A stretch of 64,000 nt of DNA, from assembly GCA_018398585.1 (NCBI GenBank), contig JAGTTD010000001.1, positions 36,285,938 to 36,349,937 of the forward strand. Direction: 5' to 3'. Under the pieces are notes generated by a model. The model searched no databases. It was given only the letters and a program-made list of their open reading frames with translations, and was not told where the DNA came from. This document shows positions 1-11,438 of the stretch, one piece after another (the stretch's first letter is position 1; the number at the start of each line of letters is the position of its first letter). Made by a program: the position numbers and the translations under genes. The DNA is from Simmondsia chinensis (lineage: Eukaryota; Streptophyta; Magnoliopsida; Caryophyllales; Simmondsiaceae).

Positions 1-2
1 AC

Positions 3-1559
3 AATGTGGTTCTGGATGCCCTAAGTCGCAAGACCCTAGAGCTTGTCGCAGCTTTGTCACGAGTTGAGACGGACTTCACTGGACGTGTCAAGGAGGCAGC
101 CCGATCTGACCCTATGTACCGGCGGATAAAACAATAGGTATTGAGTGGTGAAGTGCACAGGTACTGGATTGATGATGACTTGATCTTTGCGCAGGGAGCA
201 CGTTTGTATCTTCCTGCAGGTAAAATCCGGGTAGAGCTACTAAGAGAATGTCATGATGCAAAGTGGGTCGGACACCTGGGACGTGAAAGGACCCAAGCCT
301 TGCTAGAACGCAGCTATTATTGGCCAAAGATGGGGCACGAGATTGAAGCCTACGTCAAGTCATGCATTGTTTGCCAACAAGACAAGCTTGAGCGGAGGAA
401 GGAAGCTGGACTCCTACAACCACTACCAGTACCAGAAAAGCCATGAAAGTCTTTGTCAATGGATTTTATTTCTAGTTTTCCTTGTGTTGAGGGACAAAAA
501 TCTGTAATGGTTGTAGTAGATAGGTTTTCTAAGTATGCTATTTTTATGGCAGCCCCAAACACTTGTCTGGCGGACCAAGCTGCCCAACTTTTTTAAAAAA
601 ACGTGGTTAAGTATTTCGGTCTACCTGAGGACATTGTAAGTGACCAAGATTTTAGATTCACGGGTCAGTTTTGGACACCGTTGTTTGACTTGATGGGGTC
701 TCAATTAAAGTTTTCTACGGCAAACCATCCTCAAACGGACGAGCAAATGGAAAGGGTAAATGCCTTGTTGGAGGAATACCAAAGGCATTACGTGACCACG
801 TCCCAAAGAAATTGCGTGGAGCTCATGGACACTGCTTAATTTTGTTATAACTTGCATAAGAGTAGTGCCACGGGCTTCAGTCCATTTGAGTTAGCCATGG
901 GCTTGCAGCCTCTTACTTCACACGAAATTGTGAAAGAAAGTGGGGGAAGGTGCCCGGCGGCACAACGATTTGCATTGGATAAGCAAGAGCTCCTTGACAT
1001 GGCGAAGGACAGCCTTGACAAGGCAGCTAGACGAATGAAAAAGTATGCGGACAAAAAGAGGAGACCCTTAGAATTTAAAGTAGGGGATAAAGTAATGCTC
1101 AAACTAATGCCCCAAATATGGAAAAAGATAAATAGCAAAACAGTACATCGTAGCTTAGTGCTTAAATATGACGGACCCTTTGAAATTATCAAAAAGGTTG
1201 GACCCGTTGCTTATCGTTTGGATTTACCACAGAGGCTAAAGGTGCACCCAACTTTTCATGTTAGTTTTCTTAAGCCTCATATTGAGGACCAAACGGGTGC
1301 ACACTTGAAGCAAAGAAGGGCACCGCCCACCATTCGGAAGCAATTTTCCAAGGAAGTGGAAAGAGTCCTTGACCACCGGGTATTTGGTCAAAGTGAAAAG
1401 AACAGGAGACGAGACTTCCTGGCTCTTTGGAAAGGCGCTCCTCTAACAGAGACTACGTGGGAATGTGACGTACCTTTGTGGCAATTTGAGGACAAAGCTG
1501 CGGAGTACTTTAATTCCCTTCCGAGGACGTCAGGTATTTCAGGTGGGGGAGGTTTGTAA
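3..1559 (+). pseudogene. Ty3/gypsy chromovirus pol remnant: end of RNase H, integrase, chromodomain
   Basis: A single reading frame runs from the window edge to 1559, broken by four stops (TAG 135, TGA 444, TAA 594, TAA 837) and no frameshift. It opens with the RNase H end motif NVVLDALSRK. Next comes the integrase zinc-binding region with the H-H-C-C pattern (YYWPKM context, CxxC at VCQQ, about 255-390), and the integrase core with MDFISSFP, VVDRFSKY and VSDQDFRFTG (about 455-780). The GPY/F-type stretch DGPFEIIKKVGPVAYRLDLP follows near 1165-1230. The protein ends in a chromodomain (VERVLDHRV ... FLALWKG ... TTWECD), which marks the chromovirus branch; the exact clade (Tekay, Galadriel or other) is not resolved. 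The chromodomain is known in this family to guide insertion into heterochromatin. The stop TAA overlaps the first bases of the 3' LTR. The 5' part and 5' LTR lie outside the window. The element is dead as it stands. Confidence 0.93.
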
Positions 1560-2493
1560 GACCTATGACACTCCGGACCGAGGCATAGGTGTGCGCCTTG
1601 TGCCTGTGCCGTGTCAGATGGGCTGCCAAAGATTAGCATCATGTGGACAAGGTGCGCACTCAGGTAAGGGTGCATTAGGCCTCCACAGACCTAGGCCTAA
1701 GTGATGGACTAAGTGGGAACCGAGATGGACGCGGACCCGAGACAAGGGCTTGGCACGGCCCCAAACAGTGTCATGACATGGGCCTGGCATGGCCCCAGGC
1801 AGTGTGGTGACAAGGGCCTGGCACGACCCCAGACAGTGACATGACATGGGCCTGGCGCGGCCCAGACAGTGTCACGACCAGGACCAGGGCACGGTACTAG
1901 GCCGGCCCAAGGTTGCGAGTGGGTAAGCGATAGGCACGGGCCCAGTGCAGGGCACTGGCCCGGCCCGAAAATGCATAGGCCCAATTAAGCCCGGCCTTGA
2001 AAGAGGATAAAAGGAGCACGTGATACTTGTGGAGGACGGTTACCAAAGGAAAAGAAGTGGGAATAACCTTTGACCAGTTCAAACAAAGAAAAGAGAGGGG
2101 AAAAGGAAGAGTGGGCTTGAACATGGAGGTAACCGCCGGTTTAAAAGTGGCGCCTAAATTAATAGAGCATGTGCATTGACCAAGCTTGAACATAACCGCC
2201 CAGGCATTCATGGAGAACATGGGACATGGCTTGAAGGAAGAGGGAAAAAAGGCAGGAATGGTTGACCCATGACCTTGGGGTTGTCAAGGTCTATAAATAT
2301 GTGTAATTTGTATTCATTTTGGCATCTTGTAATCTCAGAAATTAATCAATGAAAATGGCCCTTGGTTTCGCGTGAAAAATTGTCCCTTATATTTCCTTTT
2401 GAGTTCTCTTGTGCTTGTTACTTTTTTCTTGATTTTTGGTTGGGTGAGTAAACCTCACTGCCCTCACAACTAGTCCATAAAATAGTTGTGACA
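1555..2493 (+). repeat. 3' LTR of the chromovirus
   Basis: The LTR begins TGTAAGACC directly after the purine-rich AGGTGGGGGAGGTT, which serves as polypurine tract, and most likely ends at TTGTGACA near 2493. A promoter-like TATA box (CTATAAATAT) lies near 2291, about 200 bases from the end, followed by a T- and A-rich segment that could hold the polyadenylation site. The U3 part contains a 34-base minisatellite. The right boundary is inferred from the TG...CA rule only, because the 5' LTR is not in the window and no target duplication can be tested. Confidence 0.75.
1741..1875 (+). repeat. 34-bp minisatellite, four units, inside the chromovirus LTR
   Basis: Four consecutive units start at 1741, 1775, 1809 and 1843 with lengths 34, 34, 34 and 33. 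Each reads approximately GACAAGGGCCTGGCACGGCC followed by CCAGACAGTG and a four-base tail. Units differ by a few transitions. It lies in U3 upstream of the TATA box, so it could alter promoter strength, but that is inference. Confidence 0.9.
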
Positions 2494-2997
2494 CACGACG
2501 TGGTGAGCAATAGATGCTTGAGTTAGAGTTTTTTAATTTAGTTAAATTTAGAGTGACACACATTTAATTTATTTGGATAATTGGGTTAGATTTAAATTAA
2601 TCAGTCTGTTGTTGACTATGTTAGATATTTAAGTTGAAAACCACATTTATTTTAAATTTATCTTTTTGGTAACCTATTTTACCTAAGATGATATGACCTA
2701 TGTTTAAAAATGTTAATTTGATAGTTTATTTTGATAATTATATATGTGGCATATATTAATTGATGGTGTTAACCATGAGTTGTATTATTGACATATTTGT
2801 AAGTTGGGAAACTAGTATTTATTAAAAATAATTCACCCACAATTACCCGTTTAATAATTATATTAGATAACGATTGAGGGTTTCTAACTCGTTTAATAAA
2901 TAGGTAGGGTTCGGATTAACTCCATTTATAAGACCTCTCACATACATTTGTCAGTCCTCCTATATATGGATTTTATCCCTTATATTTCAAATATAAA
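2494..2997. other. AT-rich intergenic stretch, no gene seen
   Basis: No coding frame, RNA gene or repeat boundary could be supported between the chromovirus LTR and the T-run at 2998. The sequence is strongly AT-rich. Confidence 0.6.
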
Positions 2998-3072
2998 TTT
3001 TTTTTAAGAGGTAAAGAAAACACCAAGCCAACTAAATACGGTTAGAAAGACTAAGCAATCCTTGATGGATTA

Positions 3073-3564
3073 TGGTAGGAAAATGTCTCAAAATTACATG
3101 GTATTTTAAGCAGAGATGTCGTGAGGAAGCCGATCGATCGAGGGAGAGCTCGATCGATCGGGAAAGTTACGTAAAAGAAGGACGGCAGCAGTGAGCAAGC
3201 CGATCGATTAGCGAAGTACAGATCGATTGGGACCCCCCAATCGATTGGGAAGCGCGTTTTCACAGGGCCTATAAATATGGACGTAGGGTTTACATCATTG
3301 GCATCCAATTCATACTTGAGGTTTTCCCAGCGACGCCGCATCACAAAATTGAGAGAGAGAGAGAGATATATTGTAATTCTTCTTTTAAATTCAATAATAA
3401 AAGCTCCAATCTTCGCCCGTGGTTTTCTCCCCTTTCGATTGTAAAGGGGTTTCCATGTAAACCATTGTGTCGTTTATTTCTTTTCTCTTTTAGTCCATTT
3501 ATTTCTCGATTTGTCGTGGCATTTGATTCGATTGCATACCGGGAGAATTAGTTAATTCCGCACA
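3073..3564 (+). repeat. 5' LTR of Tork-like copia
   Basis: It starts TGGTAGGAAAATG (first bases mutated from TGTTAGG) and ends CGCACA just before the primer-binding site. A TATA box (CTATAAATATGG) lies near 3270, and a GA microsatellite near 3352. U3 holds several self-complementary CGATCGATCG blocks (about 3130-3245). It is 31 bases longer than the 3' LTR because of an extra CGATTAGCGAAGTACAG-type segment. Confidence 0.95.
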
Positions 3565-3567
3565 AAT

Positions 3568-3583
3568 TGGTATCAAAGCCTGG
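3568..3583 (+). other. Primer-binding site for initiator tRNA-Met
   Basis: TGGTATCAAAGCCTGG follows the 5' LTR after a three-base spacer. It differs by one base from the common plant copia site TGGTATCAGAGC, which pairs with the 3' end of tRNA-Met to prime minus-strand synthesis. Confidence 0.9.
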
Positions 3584-3600
3584 TTCTTCGAATTGGTACA

Positions 3601-6600
3601 ATGGCATCAGGTATTAAGACCGAGGTAGAGAAGTTCAATGGTTAGGAAAGCTTCAGCTTATGGCAAGTCCGTGTGAAAGGACTCCTAACTCAGAATGGCT
3701 TGAAAAAAGCACTGGAGGGGAAATAGAAGAAACCTAAGACTATGAACGAGGTACAATGGGAAGCGATGGATTAGAAGACTCTCACGGTGATACAGATGTG
3801 TTTGGCTGATGATGTTCTATCAGAGGTCTTGGAGACGGACACCGCAAAGGAGTTATGGGAGAAATTACTAGACATGTTTTGTCACAAGTCAGTCTCCAAC
3901 AAACTCGCAGTGAAGTGTCGGTTATTCATTTTCCATATGACCGAAGGTACATCTCTTAAAAACCATCTTAGCGAGTTTACCTCTATTATACAAGAATTAA
4001 AGGAATTGGATTATGTCCCTAAGGACAAGGATCAAGTTATGTTGTTACTGTGCTCACTCTCTAATTCGTATAAGGGCTTCGTAGAAAGCATGATATACGG
4101 GAGTAGGCCAACCATTACTGTTGATGAGGTGAAAAGAAACCTTGTGAGTAAAGAACGGGTAGATAGGGAGTTATCTGACTCGGTGAATGACTCAGGTAGT
4201 GGTTTGCATGTGAGAGGTAGATTAGAACATAAGGGATCCAATGGTGGAAAAAAGTCTAGGTCTAAATCTAGACATAAGAACCTGTCGTGCCATTACTATC
4301 ACAAGAAAGGGCACATAAAGAAAGACTGTTACAAGTGCAAAAATAAATTGAAAGAGGGTAACAAGGGTGACCAGGGCAAAGACAAGTCCACTGAGGCTAG
4401 TGTTATAGAGGATGATAGGGATGGAGAGTTTCTATTAGTTGCTGATTCTTAGTCCAGGTCCAAGGATAAGTGGGTTATGGATTCGGGTTGTTCATATCAC
4501 GTTACTCCAAATAGAGACTGGTTTTCCATGTATAAGTCTATATAGGGTGGACTTGTCTTGATGGGTAATGATGCTGCTTGCAAGGTAGTGGGGATTGGAA
4601 CAATTCGTGTGAGGATGTTTGATGGGGCTATTAGAACTTTGAGTGATGTACGTCACGTCCCAGAGTTAAAGAAGAACTTGATTTCTCTAGGTACCCTTGA
4701 GTCTAGTGGGTACAAGTACACTGCTGAAGGTGGAGTCATGCAGGTCAGTAAGGGTGCTTTAGCTGTGATGAAAGGATATAGGGTTTGTACTTTGTATGAG
4801 CTTGTAGGTACTATCGTGACTGGTTCAGTTGCTATTTCCACATCTGCTATGACAGATGCAAAGATCACAAGACTGTGGCAAATGAGAATGGGTCACATTT
4901 GTGATAAGGTATTGTCTAAGTTGAGTAAAAGGGGACTGTTTTGTGGTCAGTCAATAGGACTGATGAAATTCTGTGAGCACTGTGTGTATGGGAAGCAGAA
5001 GAGAGTCAGCTTCAAGTCAGCAGTGCATCAGACAAAGGGAACATTAGATTACATACATTCTGATATGTGGGGACCTTCCAGAGTGGCTTCTAAAGGTGGG
5101 TCCAGGTATCTTCTAATGTTCACTGATAATTCCTCACGTAAAGTTTGGGTTTATTTTCTGAAGCAGAAAAATGAAGTGTATGATGTCTTCAAGAAATGGA
5201 AGATTCTGCTTGAAAACCAGACAGGGAAGCCAATCAAGAGGTTGAGGAATGATAATGGTCTTTAGTTTGTTGAAGGTGACTTCACTAGATTTTGTGAAGA
5301 TCAGGGTATAGTCAGACACAGGACATGTACAGGTCGACCTCAGCAAAATGAAGTGGCTGAAAGATTGAACAGGACATTACTTGAGAAGGTTTAATGTATG
5401 ATTTCAAATGCAGATTTGAAAAGAGAATGGTGGGCAGAAGCAGTTAGCATGGCTTGCTATCTTGTGAACTAGACACCGCATTCTTCATTGCAGATGAAGA
5501 CACCTAAAGAGGTATGGTCTGGTTCTACTTTTGATTATTCTCAGATTGAAGTTTTTGGTTGTCCTACATATGCATATGTTAATGATAGAAAGCTGGAGCC
5601 TAGGGCCAAAAAATGCATCTTTCTTGGTTATTCGTCAGGTGTGAAGGGATATAGACTGTGGGATCCCAGTGCTCAGAACTTTCTGACTAGTAGAGATGTC
5701 ACCTTTGATGAGTCTGCTCTACTACATCCGCCATGCACACCCTCCATTGACAGTGATTTAGTTTAGGTTGAGATACCTAATGCTACATAGATATAGCCAG
5801 ATCAGCAGGTTGTTCAGCTAAAGAGTATTCCAGCACCTCAGGTACGGGTTTTTGATGTTGTTACTGATAATGCAGAAACAGGTCAGCAGGTGGAGAATTA
5901 TACTATAGCTGGTGGTAGATCGAGGCGACAGATTAGGCCTCCAAAGAGATATGGGTATGAGGAGATGACTGCTTATGCCCTTACTACTGCTGAATCTTTA
6001 GATGACAGTGAGCCGACTTTGTATTCAGAGGCTGTATCGAGACCAGATGCTGAGAAGTGCTCGTTGCTATGAATGAAGAGATGCAGTCTCTTCATAAGAA
6101 TCAGACATGGGAACTGGTGAAGCCTCAAACAGGGAAAAGATTTATTGGTTGCAAATGGGTCTTCAAAAGAAAAGAGGGCATTCCTGGAGTTGAAGATGCA
6201 AGATACAAGGCACGTTTGGTAGCTAAAGGCTACAGTCAGGTACAAGGTGTTGATTTTCATGATATATTTTCACCTGTAGTCTGACATACTTCGATTCGTG
6301 CGTTTTTGTCTTTAGTTGCTATGCATGACTTAGAACTTGAGCAGTTAGATGTAAAGACTGCCTTTTTGCATGGTGAACTAGAAGAGAGTATCTATATGCA
6401 TCAGCTCGAGGGCTTCATTGTAGAAGGAAAGGAAGATCATGTATGTTTGCTTAAGAAGTCTTTATATGGTTTGAAGCAATCTCCTAGGCAGTGGTATAGG
6501 AGATTTGATCAGTTCATGATAGGTCATGGGTACATCAGGAGTAAGTACGACAATTGTGTGTACTTAAAAAAGACTGATTCAGGCTTTGTTTATTTGCTTT

Positions 6601-7568
6601 TGTACATTGATGATATGTTGATTGCAGCATGAGACATGAAGGATGTTGATGACTTGAAATCTATGTTGAAGAGGGAGTTTGAGATGAAAGATCTTGGAGG
6701 AGCTAAGAAGATCTTAAGCATGGAGACTCATAGAGACCGAAAAGCCAAAAAATTATACTTGTCCCAGGAGAAGTATATTGAGAAGGTGTTAGACAGGTTT
6801 CATATGAAGGATGCTAATCTAGTTAGCACGCCTTTAGCAGCTCACTTCAGACTCTCAGCATTAGACTCGCCTCAGACTAAGGAGGATGTCAGGTAAATGT
6901 CTCAGATTCCCTATTCTAGTGCAGTGGGCTGTATTATGTATGCAATGGTTTGTATATGCCCAGATATTTCTTTTGCAGTGAGCAAAGTCTGTAGGTACAT
7001 GGGGAATCCAAGTAAAGAGCATTGGCATGCTGTGAAGTGGATTCTCAGGTATCTTCGTGGAACTTCTGATATTTGTTTGGAATATGGGAAAAGTAAGTGT
7101 TGTTTGGTTGGGTATGTAGATTCTAATTATGGTGGAGACATTGATAAGAGGAAGTCCACATTAGGGTATGTGTTTTGTTTAGGTGACACAGCTATCAGTT
7201 GGAGTGCGTGTTTACAGTTTGTTACAGCACAATCTACTGCCGAGGCCGAATATATGGCAGTCACAGAAGCATTTAAAGAAGCCACCAGGTTGAGGGGTTT
7301 GATTAGTGAAATCAGTGTTGAGCAGGGCACCGTTAGAGTCTAAGGTGATAGTCAGTTCGCCATTCACCTAGCGAAAGATCAAATGTCACATCATGACAAA
7401 ACGAAGCATATAGATGTGAAGCATCATTTCATTAGAGATCTGATTGACGAGCGGAAGGTGGAGTTGAAAAAGATTGGGACTGGGGACAATCTAGCTAACA
7501 TGTTCACTAAGTTTCTACCAGGGAGCAAATTCGAGCATTGCTCGAATTTGGTGAGTCTTTCCGTTTGA
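3601..7568 (+). pseudogene. Tork-like copia gag-pol polyprotein, degenerate
   Basis: ATG at 3601 starts MASGIKTEVEKFNG. Gag continues to a zinc knuckle near 4288 where the second Cys is now Tyr (CHYY...H...C). Protease DSG sits near 4480. Integrase has its H/C zinc region near 4890-5000 and core residues D (HSDMWGP) and D (NDNG), with E in VAERLNRTL. Reverse transcriptase covers about 6060-6630 with YIDD at the active site, and RNase H about 7080-7340. The frame is broken by ten TAG and one TAA stop between 3643 and 5796. A frame change near 6059 fits loss of a single G. TGA at 6282 and 6630 and TAA at 6894 and 7341 lie in the second frame. The final TGA is at 7566. The element cannot make a complete polyprotein. 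Confidence 0.95.
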
Positions 7569-7641
7569 TGTGTGTTAGCCCCGATTGAGGGGGTGTTTGT
7601 GGAGAAGGTGGAGTTATTTTATTATTGATGTTAATTTTGAG

Positions 7642-7655
7642 CCAAGGTGGAGATT
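7642..7655 (+). other. Polypurine tract of Tork-like copia
   Basis: CCAAGGTGGAGATT precedes the 3' LTR directly. Plant copias use such AAGGTGGAGATT tracts to prime plus-strand synthesis. Confidence 0.85.
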
Positions 7656-8116
7656 TGTTAGGAAAATATCTCAAAATTACTTGGTATTTTAAGCAGGGAT
7701 GCCGTGAGGAGGCCGATTGATCGGGGGAGAGCTCGATCGATCGGGAAAGTTACGTAAAAGAAGGACGGCAACAGTGAGCAAGCCGATCGGTCCCGATCGA
7801 TCGGGAAGCGTGTTTTCACGGGGCCTATAAATATGGACTTAGAGTTTACGTCATTAGCATCCAATTCATACGTGAGGTTTTCCCAGCGGCGCCGCAACAC
7901 AAAATTGAGAGAGAGAGAGATATTGTAATTCTTCTTTTCAATTCAATGATAAAAGCTCCAATTTTCGCCTGTGGTTTTCTCCCCTTTCGATTGTAAAGGG
8001 GTTTCCACGTAAATCATTGTGTCATTTGTTTCTTTTCTCTTTTAGTCCATTTATTTCTCGATTTGTCATGGTATTTGATTCGATTGCATACCAAGAGAAT
8101 TGGTTATTTCTGCATA
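7656..8116 (+). repeat. 3' LTR of Tork-like copia
   Basis: It begins TGTTAGGAAAATATC and ends CTGCATA, the last CA having mutated to TA. It aligns along its whole length with 3073-3564 and is followed by the target duplication GATTA. Confidence 0.95.
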
Positions 8117-8121
8117 GATTA

Positions 8122-9007
8122 CACAATAAAACCTATTGCGAATATGTTCTTTGTGATTTTGCAAGGCTAAGCCTAACATTACCACCATATATGCCACCCA
8201 CACAAACTGATGTAGCATGTCCCATATATCCTTAATGACAATTCTAATTTTCCACAGGCATTGAAAGTCACGTCTTGCATCCGAATCACAGTGAGGTTGT
8301 CATCTTCAATATACATATGGTTTAATATCATATTAAGACATCTTTTAATGTCTTCCCTTACTGTTTAAGCCTTCGCTAATAGAGTTGGAGCATTACTTAC
8401 ACTTCCACAATCTAAGTCAAGAGTTTTCCGACTATGATCTTGATTGATGAATCCATAAGATGAGAAATCATATATTTTTGACCCATCAAAATTAACTTAA
8501 TCTAGTTTTTCTCTGCAGAAAGCCACCTAGCCTCATTTATGGCTCTAATATCCATTGTAGCTGTAGATTGGATGTTTAAATTAAAGCAAACTCATTCCTA
8601 AATTTCCATTCAACGAAATTTATATTGATCTAGATAATCACCTTTCTAGGAATGGTAGGCCTTTCTTTGAAAAGTAACTCATTTCAAGTCTTCCATAAGA
8701 CCAAAAGAGCCATAGCAACCTCCTCAAGCCTATTGAGATTATCAAGCCACTTTGTTGCCTTAAGTCTTGAAGCCATTGACGAACCCACTCATGTAGGAGA
8801 TTAAGTCTAGCCCTTCCACGCCTTAACATTAGCACCAACAATGCTTCATAAAGTTGTACAAGGGAAATAAATGGCCTATGGTGTCTACACCCTCTTTATA
8901 ACGCGAAGGGGAACTCAATGTCCTTAAACCTCGACACTCCATAATGGAACAGCTTGGAAGAGAATTATGGCACAACTTCCAAAGAAAGAGCTTAATTTTA
9001 GGGGGCT
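8122..9007 (-). pseudogene. L1 LINE fragment: zinc-binding segment end and RNase H
   Basis: On the minus strand this reads into WKLCHNSLPS and then CRGLRTLSSPS with EGVDTIGHLF, the usual plant L1 segment after reverse transcriptase. Further on comes an RNase H-like part (FDGSKIYD near 8470 and a later DDNLTVIRMQ near 8300). Many stops and frame changes are present. It joins the 17669-20428 segment once the copia at 9013-17663 is removed. Confidence 0.75.
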
Positions 9008-9012
9008 ACATC

Positions 9013-10848
9013 TTTTAGGAGAATTTTTATTTTGTAAACTAAAATTTCCTAAAGTAACATATCAGAGGCAATTGAATCACAATTTCAAATTCTAAATTTT
9101 AATATTAAACAATCTCTACTCTAATTAAAGTGTGACAATGCATAGCATAAATTGATATAACATAACACGAAATAAATATGAAATTTAAAAGAATTAATTA
9201 AGAAATATATATCTCAATGTAGACCATAGTGTAAAGATGAAGCAAGAACAACACCATTGAAGTCTTCTCTGCAATTCCTCTTTACAGCTGTAGTGTGGGC
9301 GTCATAAAATCAAGAACCTCTAAAGCTGTTTTAGAGAAAAGAGGGAGAACACTTTCTCTTCAATTCACCAATTGAAAAGAAAGTATGAATAATAAAATAA
9401 TTATTATTCTTCTGCCAAACCCTAGCCAGATTTATATGCCAAATTATTTGAATTAATGTAAAATAAAAAATAAAATAAAATAAGATTCTTGATAAGTTAA
9501 ACTACCAAGAAATCTATCTAAAAAAAATAGTAGAGGGCCCAACCTTCACCACCGCGTTAAGTCTGCCACGTGGCAGCACTAGATTGGCTCACTTTAGGTG
9601 ATGCGGATTACCGCATTGTTCTGTGCCAGTGCACGACACATGTCCCGTACTGATTGGCCCATGGGGAATTTTAACGTTTTTCCTTTATTATTTTATTTTT
9701 CTGGTATAAGTTAATCTCATGAATTTCAGCTTTAGCAAAAAATAATTTATTCGTTTCATGAATTCTCTCGATTTTCTAAAAGTGTATATTATAGAGGCTT
9801 ACCTGGGGTCCTTAGGAACAATTTAATTCTAACTCCAAATGGGTCAAATTGTTAGTATCTCATGATAACAATTGATTACCATTTAGTAAAACTTAATTCC
9901 ACTATATAAGTTTTACAGCACTCTAAAAATATATATATTTACTAGTTAAATTTCCTATGATTGGTTACTCACAATTAACCTCTCTATTGGATGTCCATGC
10001 GAAAAATAATTTAAACTACTATTGTTATTTTTTCCATGAGAAAAATAATTTAAACTACTATTATTATTCTTTCTCACATCCATCACCTTAGTTCCCGACT
10101 CACCTTTCTTGAATAATTTACTAATACAAGAAAAACACTTATGCATTAATTCTAGATGTCGAACATGTGGAACGCTTTGGCCAAAGTCTTTAGAATCAAT
10201 TTGTATGCTTGCGAATCAACTAAGGAGACATCCTAATTTCATAGATTCCTAGTAAAATATTTGTTCCCTCTACAATTCATGCAGTTACCAAATGAATGTG
10301 ATATTTCAGTTACATATTGTGACCTAATCCTTTTAGCACATCAAAGCAACCAATATTCCATGGATGATTTCATACAATTTCCTAGATTTAGAGTTATTGT
10401 ATAAACAAAATAAAATGAGCTGTTCATTTCTAATAGTAGCATAAATACGAGCAAATCACATGGTCCAATTTAGTGTAACAATCGAATTGAATTACCAGAA
10501 AATATAACATTTCGGATAACCATTCACATAACCAAGACAAGTTATCTAAAGATTATATTATAGTCTTAGCAGACAGGTAGTCTAAACTTGTCACTAACTA
10601 TGAATTAACTTTAACAACATATCACTAATTTGATTTAAGTCTATCTGTGGCTCAATCTCATTGTCCACTTAAACCAAACTTGGCATGTCATCTTGGACTA
10701 TATCCATCTCATAGAAAGCTTTATAAAAACAATCACATGTATATTTGACTCGTAAAACCGTAATCAATCGTTAAATAAATAAAATAATTTTATTTAATTA
10801 ATATTTTAAACTAATTAATTGAGTTTTTCAGGACACCGATTCTAAACA
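9013..10848 (-). repeat. 3' LTR of the minus-strand copia
   Basis: On the minus strand it starts TGTTTAGAATCGGTGTCCTG at 10848, preceded by the polypurine tract ACATGTGGGAGAT (10850-10862). It ends at 9013, where TTTTAGGAGAATT is a decayed form of the TGTTGGG-type terminus seen in the copy at 13385. Its TATA box is at about 9428-9442 (minus). It keeps a U3 segment of about 550 bases that the partner LTR has lost. The family is shared with 11439-13385 and 34693-36146. Confidence 0.85.
9563..9576. promoter_or_regulatory. Perfect 14-bp palindrome with G-box core in LTR U3
   Basis: CTGCCACGTGGCAG is a perfect palindrome around CACGTG, the G-box bound by plant bZIP and bHLH factors. It lies about 125 bases upstream of the minus-strand TATA box near 9435, a usual promoter distance. 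The sequence is seen directly; a role in LTR transcription is inference. Confidence 0.55.
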
Positions 10849-10862
10849 ATCTCCCACATGTC

Positions 10863-11433
10863 CTAAACCCAATTAACCATGTATTGCATAGTTATCCCTC
10901 AGGGATTTTTCAACTCATCGACTATAAACTTCAATGTCGATATCTCACTGTGTCATTCTTTTGCTCACATGCTTTGATCTAAAGGGAACCTTCTGCATCA
11001 AATAGTCTCCATAGTTGTCAAATACCTGACTTCTGTAGTGAACTAAGCAATACAAGACTACTTCACACTTCATCATGTTATGACTTTCGCTCCTAGGGTA
11101 AACACTAATTCTGACTTCTAGTGTCTAGAATCCGTTTTTAAAAATAAGCAACCCATAATAAGCTCAACATTCTTTCTTTGAATCTCGCTAATGCTTGAAC
11201 CTAAAAATATAGTTGGTTTATCTTAGGTCTTTCACTTTTAAATAACTGGACGACAAAATCTTAACAGCTTCTAATAATTCTACACCATTCTTAATGAGCA
11301 AAGTGTCACCTATATACAATACTTTGAGAGTCACTACTCTCTGGTCATGTCACTCGCACACTCATGATTTACTAATCATTTTTTTCAAATCCATATGATT
11401 TGATAGGCATCATCGAATCCACTATTCAATGAA
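10863..11433 (-). pseudogene. Copia reverse transcriptase fragment (second half) and gag-pol end
   Basis: On the minus strand the frame resumes at the nested insertion with NSGFDDAY and leads to VLYIGDTLLIKNGVELL, the decayed YVDD box (YIGD), then SSYLKVKDLR. After this the sequence degenerates and runs to the polypurine tract with no recognisable RNase H. It continues the 13618-14190 fragment across the nested element. Confidence 0.75.
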
Positions 11434-11438
11434 CAAGA

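Larger units (their letters stand above)
3073..8116 (+). mobile_element. Complete Ty1/copia retrotransposon (Tork-like), 5044 bp
   Basis: The two LTRs (3073-3564 and 7656-8116), primer-binding site, gag-pol frame and polypurine tract are all present in order. The five bases GATTA at 3068-3072 are repeated at 8117-8121, giving an exact target-site duplication. The LTRs differ at roughly 35 positions over about 455 aligned bases (by-eye count), plus a 31-base length difference in U3, so the copy is not recent. The sequences on both sides look like the 3' end of the minus-strand LINE, so it probably landed in that LINE. Confidence 0.96.

Noticed and set aside
52..2220. Several minus-strand open frames within the chromovirus and its LTR
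   Set aside because: They are shadows of the plus-strand pol frame or of the GC-rich LTR minisatellite.
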